Under the pieces are notes generated by a model. It saw only the letters and a program-made list of their open reading frames with translations, was not told where the DNA came from and ran no database searches. Shown here piece after piece: positions 1 to 4,550 of a stretch of 6,359 nt of DNA (positions within the stretch are counted from its first letter, which is position 1; every line of letters begins with the position of its first letter). The position numbers were made by a program, and so were the translations under genes. The DNA is from an uncultured Coriobacteriales bacterium (GTDB taxonomy: Bacteria > Actinomycetota > Coriobacteriia > Coriobacteriales > Atopobiaceae): assembly GCA_946530775.1 (NCBI GenBank), contig CAMNAH010000070.1:1-6359 (forward strand), written 5' to 3'.

Positions 1-1026
1 GCCCGCAGCCAGGGCAACTACTGCACCGTCGAGAACATCGCCTCCGACGTGCGCGCCAAGCTGGGCGGGGAGACCGTGGGCGTGCTCTGGCCCATCCTCT
101 CGCGCAACCGCTTCGCCATCTGCCTGCGCGGCATCGCCTCGGGCGCCAAGAAGATCGTGCTGTGCCTGTCGTATCCGGCCGACGAGGTGGGCAACCATCT
201 CATCAGCGAGGACGATGTGGACGCTTCGGGCATCAACCCGTACTCCGACGTGCTCTCGCTCGAGCAGTACCGTGAGGCCTTCGGCTACAAGGTGCACGAG
301 TTCACCGGCGTGGACTACGTGGACTACTACGGCAAGCTCATCGAGGAGATGGGCGCCGAGTGCGAGATCGTCTTCTCCAACCAGGCCAAGCCCATCCTCG
401 ACTACTGCGACTGCGTGCTCGCCTGCGACATCCACACCCGCAAGCGCACCAAGCGCATCCTCGAGGCTGCCGGCGCCAAGATCGTCTGCACGCTCGACGA
501 CATCATGAACGCCCCGGTGGACGGCAGCGGCTACAACGAGACGTATGGCCTGCTCGGCTCCAACAAGGCCACCGAGTCCACGGTGAAGCTCTTCCCGCGC
601 GAGGGCCAGGAGCTGGTCGAGGACATCCAGAACCGTCTGCTCGCCGCCACCGGCAAGTGCGTCGAGGTCATGGTCTACGGCGACGGTGCCTTCAAGGACC
701 CGCAGGGCAAGATCTGGGAGCTGGCAGACCCGGTGGTCTCGCCGTTCCACACCGCCGGCCTCAAGGGCACGCCTAACGAGCTCAAGCTCAAGTACCTGGC
801 CGACAACGACTTCGCGAACCTCTCGGGCGAGGAGCTCAAGGCCGCCATCTCGGCCTCCATCAAGGCCAAGGACGCCGACCTCGTGGGCAACATGGCCTCG
901 CAGGGCACCACGCCGCGCCAGATCACCGACCTTATCGGGTCGCTCTGCGACCTTACCAGCGGCTCCGGCGACAAGGGCACGCCCGTCGTCCTGGTCCAGG
1001 GCTACTTCGACAACTACACCAGCTAA
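1..1026 (+). CDS. Coenzyme F420-0:L-glutamate ligase (CofE)-like protein, 5'-truncated by window edge
   Basis: The frame is open from base 1 to a TAA at 1024-1026, giving 341 visible residues; the true start lies left of the window. The GTG at 49 is an internal Val codon, because coding continues upstream in frame (ARSQGNYCTVENIASDVRAK). The protein resembles the F420-0:gamma-glutamyl ligase family (Pfam PF01996/COG1478), in the branch found in Firmicutes and Coriobacteria. Landmarks are GGETVGVLWPILSRNRF near the start, GDGAFKDPQGKIWELADPVV from about residue 227, and a C-terminal block with SQGTTPR (about residue 300) and LTSGSGDKGTPVV followed by GYFDNYTS. In archaea and mycobacteria, CofE adds glutamates to F420-0 using GTP. 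Whether this branch does so is doubtful, since many of its hosts are not known F420 producers; the reaction should be treated as unknown amide-ligase-like chemistry. It is probably cytosolic, with no membrane segment visible. It converges on the aminopeptidase gene. Family assignment is by motif recall, not by search. Confidence 0.82.
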   Translation, partial: ARSQGNYCTVENIASDVRAKLGGETVGVLWPILSRNRFAICLRGIASGAKKIVLCLSYPADEVGNHLISEDDVDASGINPYSDVLSLEQYREAFGYKVHEFTGVDYVDYYGKLIEEMGAECEIVFSNQAKPILDYCDCVLACDIHTRKRTKRILEAAGAKIVCTLDDIMNAPVDGSGYNETYGLLGSNKATESTVKLFPREGQELVEDIQNRLLAATGKCVEVMVYGDGAFKDPQGKIWELADPVVSPFHTAGLKGTPNELKLKYLADNDFANLSGEELKAAISASIKAKDADLVGNMASQGTTPRQITDLIGSLCDLTSGSGDKGTPVVLVQGYFDNYTS

Positions 1027-1027
1027 T

Positions 1028-1058
1028 TATGCAATAGGGGAGTACCCCCTATTGCATA
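1028..1058 (+). repeat. Palindromic repeat copy 1 (core GGGGAGTACCCCC), 13-bp perfect stem
   Basis: The arm at 1028-1040 pairs perfectly with 1046-1058 around a 5-nt loop (AGTAC). It begins one base after the stop codon of the CofE-like gene. No T-run follows on either strand, so it is not a classic intrinsic terminator, though it could still stop polymerase or protect the mRNA 3' end. It shares TAGGGGAGTAYCCCC with two copies at 3555-3575 and 3617-3643, and the longer block TGCAATAGGGGAGTA with the copy at 3617. Confidence 0.85.
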
Positions 1059-1076
1059 TTGCAAGGTTGCACGAAG

Positions 1077-1156
1077 CGCCCCGTTTCTCCTCAGGCGCAG
1101 TTCCGCAGCGCGCTCTGTGCGCGAGGACTGTTCGAGCACTGAGAAGAAACGGGGCG
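1077..1156. repeat. 80-nt long-rod inverted repeat in the convergent gap
   Basis: The outer arms 1077-1094 and 1139-1156 pair at 17 of 18 positions; the only mismatch is C1089 against A1144. Inside them, 1098-1104 pairs with 1125-1130 (six pairs, one bulged T). A GC-only apical stem, 1109-1113 with 1119-1123, closes a 5-nt loop. The element starts 6 nt past the stop of the minus-strand aminopeptidase gene and lies 18 nt beyond palindrome copy 1. On the plus strand it is followed by ATTATTCT, a weak U-rich tail; on the minus strand by CTTCGTGC. It may be a 3'-end or terminator structure serving both converging genes, or a small structured element. No target-site duplication is visible at its edges. 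Confidence 0.75.
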
Positions 1157-1162
1157 ATTATT

Positions 1163-2554
1163 CTACGCAAGCTCTAAAAACGCCTTGTAGCCCCGGTAGG
1201 CTTCGTAGATGTCGGCCTTGCTCGCAACCTCCCACGGCGCGTGCATCGAGAGCACGGGCACGCCGCAGTCGATCACGTTCATGCCGTACTCCGCGAGGAT
1301 GTAGGCGATGGTGCCGCCGCCGCCCGCATCGACGCGGCCGAGCTCGGCGGTCTGGAAGTGCACGCCCGCGCCGTTCATGACGCGGCGGATGGTGGCCACG
1401 TACTCGGCATCGGCATCGTTGGACCCCGACTTGCCGCGGGCGCCCGTGTACTTGTTGAACGTGAGGCCGTGGCCCAGGTAGCAGCTGTTCTTGGTCTCGA
1501 ACACGCTGGCGAACGCGGGGTCGAAGGCGGCGGACACGTCGCTCGAGAGCATGTTGGAGCGCGCGAGGCAGCGGCGCAGCGCCAGCGCGCCCGTCTCGCC
1601 TGCGAGCGCGAGGATCTCGGCCATGCTGTCCTCGAAGAAGCGGCTGGTCATGCCTGTGGCGCCCACGGAGCCGATCTCCTCCTTGTCCACGAGCAGGCAC
1701 ACCGCGGTGCGCGCGGGCACGCCGCACTCGAGCTGGGCGATGAGGCTGGGATACGCGCACACGCGGTCGTCATGGCCGTAGCCGAGGATCATCGAGCGGT
1801 CGAAGCCCATGTCGCGCGCGGCGCCGGCAGGCACGACCTCGAGCTCGGCGGAGATGAGGTCGTCCTCGGCGATGCCGTACTTATCGGCAAGCAGGGCGAG
1901 CACGCCTGCTGCGGTGGCGCGCTTCTCCTCGGAGTCCTTCTCGAGCTTGAGGGGCTTGTTGCCCACGATCACATCGAGCATCTCGCCGTCGATGCCCTCG
2001 GAGAGCTTCTTGGCCATCTGCTCGGCTCCGAGGTGGGGGAGCAGGTCGCTGATGCAGAAGACGGGGTCGCCCTCGTCCTCGCCCACGACCACGTTCACCA
2101 CGCTGCCGTCCTCGAGCGCCACGACGCCGTGGATGGCGAGCGGCATGGCGACCCACTGGTACTTCTTGATGCCGCCGTAGTAGTGCGTGTCGAGGTAGGC
2201 GATCTCGTTCTTCTCATCGAGCGGGTTCTGCTTCACGTCGAGGCGCGGGTTATCCACGTGGGCGCCGAGGATGTTGAGGCCGCTCTCGAGCGGCTCGGTG
2301 CCCAGGCGTACGAGCATGAGGCTCTTGCCCTTGTTGGAGGTGTAGACCTTGTCGCCGGGTTCAAGCTGCGTGCCGGCAGCGATCGCGTTCTCGAGCGATA
2401 CATAGCCTGCGGCCTCGGCAAGCTCGATGGCGGTGGCCACGCACTCGCGCTCGGTCTTGTTCTCGGAGATGAACGTGCGGTAGTTCTCGCAGAACGACTC
2501 GAGCTCGGCAGCCTGCTCGTCGGTGTATTCGCTCCACGCGTTGGGATGCTCCAT
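1163..2554 (-). CDS. apeA: M18 family metallo-aminopeptidase (ApeA-like)
   Basis: A 463-residue cytosolic enzyme expected to remove N-terminal residues from peptides using two bridged metal ions (zinc in characterised M18 members). Expected metal and catalytic motifs appear in order: GAHVDNPRLD (His99), GYGHDDRVCAY (Asp262/263, the bridging aspartate region), DKEEIGS (Glu292/293, general base and ligand), SSDVSAAFDP (Asp339) and SMHAPWE (His438). The length fits the roughly 460-residue 'aminopeptidase 1' (ApeA) group better than the roughly 430-residue ApeB group; the symbol rests on that and is less certain than the family. There is no signal peptide. I chose ATG at 2554 because GAAGGAGA sits just upstream; an in-frame TTG at 2584 has no ribosome-binding site. 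The stop is TAG at 1165-1163. It is a single-gene unit, divergent from the aldolase gene and convergent with the CofE-like gene. Confidence 0.93.
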   Translation of the reverse strand: MEHPNAWSEYTDEQAAELESFCENYRTFISENKTERECVATAIELAEAAGYVSLENAIAAGTQLEPGDKVYTSNKGKSLMLVRLGTEPLESGLNILGAHVDNPRLDVKQNPLDEKNEIAYLDTHYYGGIKKYQWVAMPLAIHGVVALEDGSVVNVVVGEDEGDPVFCISDLLPHLGAEQMAKKLSEGIDGEMLDVIVGNKPLKLEKDSEEKRATAAGVLALLADKYGIAEDDLISAELEVVPAGAARDMGFDRSMILGYGHDDRVCAYPSLIAQLECGVPARTAVCLLVDKEEIGSVGATGMTSRFFEDSMAEILALAGETGALALRRCLARSNMLSSDVSAAFDPAFASVFETKNSCYLGHGLTFNKYTGARGKSGSNDADAEYVATIRRVMNGAGVHFQTAELGRVDAGGGGTIAYILAEYGMNVIDCGVPVLSMHAPWEVASKADIYEAYRGYKAFLELA

Positions 2555-2558
2555 GCTG

Positions 2559-2566
2559 TCTCCTTC
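2559..2566 (-). promoter_or_regulatory. Ribosome-binding site of the aminopeptidase gene
   Basis: GAAGGAGA on the minus strand ends 4 nt before the ATG at 2554. It decides the start in favour of this ATG over the upstream in-frame TTG at 2584, which would place this site inside the coding sequence. Confidence 0.85.
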
Positions 2567-2592
2567 AATGATTGTTTCGACCAACCCTTACG

Positions 2593-2601
2593 ATTATGGC
2601 A
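2593..2601 (-). promoter_or_regulatory. Probable extended -10 promoter of the aminopeptidase gene
   Basis: On the minus strand the sequence reads TGCCATAAT: a CATAAT -10 hexamer preceded by a TG extension. Transcription would start near 2586, giving a leader of about 30 nt before the ATG. No good -35 hexamer is visible at the usual distance, consistent with extended -10 promoters relying less on one. Predicted by eye only. Confidence 0.5.
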
Positions 2602-2622
2602 CCCGTACCATGCGGCACGCGG

Positions 2623-2628
2623 TAAAAT
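2623..2628 (+). promoter_or_regulatory. Probable -10 element of the aldolase gene
   Basis: TAAAAT lies 46 nt upstream of the aldolase ATG in a locally AT-rich stretch, so transcription would begin near 2635. The bases 16-18 nt upstream do not resemble TTGACA, so the promoter may be weak, activator-assisted or misplaced. Confidence 0.45.
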
Positions 2629-2645
2629 ACATAGAGTGCATGTAT
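2627..2645 (+). promoter_or_regulatory. Dyad ATACAT-N7-ATGTAT at the aldolase start site, possible operator
   Basis: Two perfect 6-bp half-sites (2627-2632 and 2640-2645) are separated by 7 nt. The centre falls at 2636, where transcription from the TAAAAT box should begin. The position suits a repressor operator, but no regulator is identified and a short AT-rich dyad can arise by chance. Confidence 0.3.
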
Positions 2646-2663
2646 CCGTTTGAAACCGACATT

Positions 2664-2669
2664 GGAGGT
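2664..2669 (+). promoter_or_regulatory. Ribosome-binding site of the aldolase gene
   Basis: GGAGGT lies 4 nt upstream of the ATG at 2674 and fixes that start. An in-frame TTG at 2650 would extend the protein by 8 residues but has no such site and would bury this one in the coding sequence. Confidence 0.85.
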
Positions 2670-2673
2670 TCAC

Positions 2674-3546
2674 ATGCTTGTCAATGCTGCCCACATGCTT
2701 CAGGCTGCCGAGCAGGGACACTACGCCATCCCCGCGTTCAACACCAACAACCTCGAGTGGACCCGCTCCATCCTCACCGCTGCCGAGGAGCTGCAGTCCC
2801 CGGTCATCATCCAGTGCTCCGCTGGCGCCGGCAAGTGGCAGCAGGGCTACAAGAACGTCGCCGACAACGTGCGCAACATCGTCGACTACATGGGCATCAC
2901 CGTGCCCGTCGCCATGCACCTCGACCATGGCACCTATGAGGATTGCTTCAAGGCCATCGAGGCCGGCTTCACCTCCGTCATGTACGACGGCTCCCATGAG
3001 GCGAGCTTCGACATCAACATGGAGAAGACCGCCGAGGTCGTGAAGATCGCCCACAGCAAGGGCATCTCGGTCGAGGCCGAGGTCGGCGGCATCGGCGGCA
3101 CCGAGGACGGCATCACCGCCAAGGGTGAGCTCGCCGATCCCGCGCAGTGCAAGGCCATCGCCGAGCTGGGCGTCGACTTCCTCGCCTGCGGCATCGGCAA
3201 CATCCACGGCCTCTATCCCGCCGATTGGGAGGGCCTGTCCTTCGACCAGCTCGCGATGATCAAGGCCGAGGTCGGCGACCTGCCGCTCGTGCTCCACGGC
3301 GGCACCGGCATCCCCACCGACCAGATCAAGAAGGCCATCTCCATGGGCATCTCCAAGATCAACGTCAACACCGACCTCCAGGTTGTCTTCGCCAAGGCCA
3401 CCCGCGAGTTCATCGTTGCCGGCAAGGACCTCGAGGGCAAGAACTACGACCCGCGCAAGCTCCTCAAGCCCGGCTTCGACGCCATCATCACCCGCGCCAA
3501 GGAGCTTATCGTCGACTTCGGCTCCGACGGCAAGGGTTGGGCATAA
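2674..3546 (+). CDS. fba: Class II fructose-1,6-bisphosphate aldolase
   Basis: A 290-residue cytosolic zinc enzyme that reversibly cleaves fructose-1,6-bisphosphate to dihydroxyacetone phosphate and glyceraldehyde-3-phosphate, in glycolysis and gluconeogenesis. Class II motifs appear in order: HLDHG (catalytic Asp84, zinc ligand His85), YDGSH (residues 104-108), EAEVGGIGGTEDG from Glu134, GIGNIHGLYP (zinc ligand His178), LHGGTGIP (His208 and phosphate-binding loop) and INVNTD (residues 229-234). The GIGNIHG form and the length match the class IIB aldolases of Gram-positive bacteria such as streptococci and lactobacilli. Tagatose-bisphosphate aldolases (GatY/KbaY) are close relatives, but the GGTG loop and the absence of galactitol or galactosamine genes nearby favour fructose bisphosphate. 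It appears monocistronic: its own promoter region lies upstream and a strong intrinsic terminator follows the TAA. Confidence 0.95.
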   Translation: MLVNAAHMLQAAEQGHYAIPAFNTNNLEWTRSILTAAEELQSPVIIQCSAGAGKWQQGYKNVADNVRNIVDYMGITVPVAMHLDHGTYEDCFKAIEAGFTSVMYDGSHEASFDINMEKTAEVVKIAHSKGISVEAEVGGIGGTEDGITAKGELADPAQCKAIAELGVDFLACGIGNIHGLYPADWEGLSFDQLAMIKAEVGDLPLVLHGGTGIPTDQIKKAISMGISKINVNTDLQVVFAKATREFIVAGKDLEGKNYDPRKLLKPGFDAIITRAKELIVDFGSDGKGWA

Positions 3547-3554
3547 GCTCGAGC

Positions 3555-3575
3555 ATGTAGGGGAGTATCCCCCAT
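3555..3575 (+). repeat. Palindromic repeat copy 2 (core GGGGAGTATCCCC)
   Basis: GGGG at 3560-3563 pairs with CCCC at 3569-3572 around AGTAT. ATG (3555-3557) and CAT (3573-3575) extend the stem across a 2-nt bulge. This is the most degenerate of the three copies, keeping only the core TAGGGGAGTATCCCC. It lies 8 nt after the aldolase stop codon and upstream of the aldolase terminator. Confidence 0.7.
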
Positions 3576-3586
3576 CTGGTAAAAGG

Positions 3587-3615
3587 AACGGCCTCGCAGA
3601 TGCGGGGCCGTTTTT
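3587..3615 (+). terminator. Rho-independent terminator of fba, possibly bidirectional
   Basis: A GC-rich stem, 3589-3597 with 3602-3610 (nine pairs, one a T-G wobble), is extended by two A-T pairs and closed by a 4-nt AGAT loop. TTTTT follows at 3611-3615. This is a textbook intrinsic terminator for the plus-strand aldolase transcript. Read on the minus strand, the same hairpin is followed by TTCCTTTT, so it could also weakly stop transcripts coming from the suf operon and the Rrf2 gene. Confidence 0.9.
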
Positions 3616-3616
3616 C

Positions 3617-3643
3617 TGCAATAGGGGAGTATCCCCTTTTGCA
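3617..3643 (+). repeat. Palindromic repeat copy 3 (core GGGGAGTATCCCC)
   Basis: The arms 3617-3627 and 3633-3643 pair at 10 of 11 positions (T-T mismatch at 3622/3638) around AGTAT. It directly follows the T-run of the aldolase terminator and lies 15 nt past the stop codon of the Rrf2 gene on the other strand. It shares TGCAATAGGGGAGTA and the TTGCATA flank with copy 1. Confidence 0.8.
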
Positions 3644-3658
3644 TAATCTACTAATACG

Positions 3659-4090
3659 TTAGATGGCGCAGGAATCGGAGCCGTTGGGGCCGATGAGGTC
3701 GGCGAGCGTCTTGCTGTCGAGAAACGCCGAGGTCACCTTGCCCAGATCGCGCCAGATATCGACGGTGTTGCACGTCTCGATCTTGGGGCAGAGCTCGCCG
3801 CTCGTGCAGTCGAGGCACGAGACGGGCGCGAGGTTGCCCTCCACGGCGCGTAGGATCTCGCCGAGCGTGTACTCGGATGCGGGGCGGGCGAGCTTGTAGC
3901 CGCCGTTCTTGCCGCGCTGGCTCTCGACGAACCTGGCCTTCGAGAGCACCGAGATGATCTGCTCGAGGTACTTGCGCGAGATGCCCTGGCGCTCGGCTAC
4001 GTCGCCGAGCGACACCCAGCCCTCATGCGAGCCCAGGTCGGCCATGGTGCGCAGCGCGTAGCGTCCCTTGGTGGAGAACATCTCCGCCAT
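3659..4090 (-). CDS. Rrf2/IscR-family transcriptional regulator, likely Fe-S sensing
   Basis: A 143-residue protein with the Rrf2 plan. The N-terminal winged helix-turn-helix begins MFSTKGRYALRTM. The recognition region reads VAERQGISRKYLEQI (about residues 31-45), the wing is RGKNGGYKLARP (59-70), and the dimer helix region starts at YTLGEI (74-79). A cluster-binding segment follows: Cys92, Cys95, Cys101 and Cys107. Cys95/101/107 repeat the C-x5-C-x5-C spacing of E. coli IscR Cys92/98/104. The position of IscR's fourth ligand (His107) is Val110 here, and the extra Cys92 could replace it. ATG at 4090 is chosen because GGAGGAGG lies 9 nt upstream; the Met at 4081 lacks a spaced site. The ATG follows the sufU stop by 1 nt, so this is the last gene of the suf operon and probably gives autogenous feedback on it. 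Its operator would lie outside the window. A SufR-like or cysteine-responsive CymR-like role is the alternative; the Cys set favours cluster binding. Confidence 0.9.
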   Translation of the reverse strand: MAEMFSTKGRYALRTMADLGSHEGWVSLGDVAERQGISRKYLEQIISVLSKARFVESQRGKNGGYKLARPASEYTLGEILRAVEGNLAPVSCLDCTSGELCPKIETCNTVDIWRDLGKVTSAFLDSKTLADLIGPNGSDSCAI

Positions 4091-4091
4091 G

Positions 4092-4550
4092 CTAGTTCGC
4101 CTCCTCCGCGGCAGCGCCGCAGTGCTGCTCGAGCATCTCCTCGAGCGTGCGCCAGGCAAGCTCGGCGCACTTCACGCGGGCAGGCATGTGCGAGATGTCA
4201 CGCAGAAGCTGAGCCTCGTCGAGCTTGGCGATCTCGGCCTCGTCGGTGACCTCGCCGCGCACCATGCCCATGAAGAGCTTGCAGAGCTCGATGGCCTCCG
4301 CGGGCGTCTTGTCGATCATGAGGTCGCTCATGATGTCGGCCGACGCCTGGCTGATAGCGCAGCCGTGGCCGGTGAAGGCGGCCTCCTCGATGGTGCCGTT
4401 ATCCGCCAGGCGGATCGAGAACGTGAGCTCGTCTCCGCAGGATGGGTTGATGCCCTCGTGGCTGCAGGTGGCATCTTCGAGCTCGTATTTGTAGTCGGGG
4501 TTATGGACGTGGTCCATGAACTGCGCGTTGTAGAGATCGATCTCAGCCAT
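4092..4550 (-). CDS. sufU: SufU, zinc-dependent sulfurtransferase of the SUF Fe-S assembly system
   Basis: A 152-residue protein that accepts persulfide sulfur from SufS and hands it to the SufBCD scaffold. The four zinc ligands known from B. subtilis SufU (Cys41, Asp43, Cys66, Cys128) correspond to Cys38 and Asp40 in NPSCGDE, Cys64 in GHGCAIS and Cys128 in RVKCAELAW. The insert between the second and third Cys regions (about residues 80-115) is the SufU hallmark that separates it from IscU. ATG at 4550 is chosen because GGAAGGTG sits 4 nt upstream; the frame is open to 4607 but that extension overlaps sufS with no ribosome-binding site. It overlaps the end of sufS by 8 nt (ATGGCTGA), implying translational coupling with its enzyme partner. 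The tail is alanine/glutamate rich with an additional Cys144 of no assigned role. Confidence 0.95.
   Translation of the reverse strand: MAEIDLYNAQFMDHVHNPDYKYELEDATCSHEGINPSCGDELTFSIRLADNGTIEEAAFTGHGCAISQASADIMSDLMIDKTPAEAIELCKLFMGMVRGEVTDEAEIAKLDEAQLLRDISHMPARVKCAELAWRTLEEMLEQHCGAAAEEAN

Noticed and set aside
1028..1058. Palindrome copy 1 as an intrinsic terminator for the CofE-like gene
   Set aside because: The stem is strong but no T-run follows on the plus strand (TTGCAAGG). Listed as a repeat instead; a terminator role is not excluded.
1077..1156. Long inverted repeat as a miniature insertion element
   Set aside because: No target-site duplication flanks it, no second copy is in the window, and the middle also pairs, which suggests an RNA structure rather than terminal repeats.
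2555..2584. N-terminal extension of the aminopeptidase to a TTG at 2584
   Set aside because: No ribosome-binding site precedes the TTG, whereas GAAGGAGA is well placed for the ATG at 2554.
1241..2653. 470-codon plus-strand open frame antisense to the aminopeptidase gene
   Set aside because: Its translation is a low-complexity His/Val/Ala/Gly/Leu-rich composition without motifs, typical of the strand opposite a GC-rich gene. The minus-strand frame carries every M18 motif.
2650..2673. Eight-residue N-terminal extension of the aldolase from a TTG at 2650
   Set aside because: The extension would contain the GGAGGT site that serves the ATG at 2674, and class IIB aldolases begin at about that Met.
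2233..3621. 462-codon minus-strand open frame across the aldolase gene and the divergent promoter gap
   Set aside because: It is antisense to a fully motif-supported aldolase, runs through both promoters and then through the aminopeptidase gene in another frame, and has no recognisable domain.
4091..4159. N-terminal extension of the Rrf2 regulator to 4159
   Set aside because: The extension is Arg/Ser-rich, lies inside the sufU coding sequence and is not part of the Rrf2 fold. The ATG at 4090 has a ribosome-binding site.
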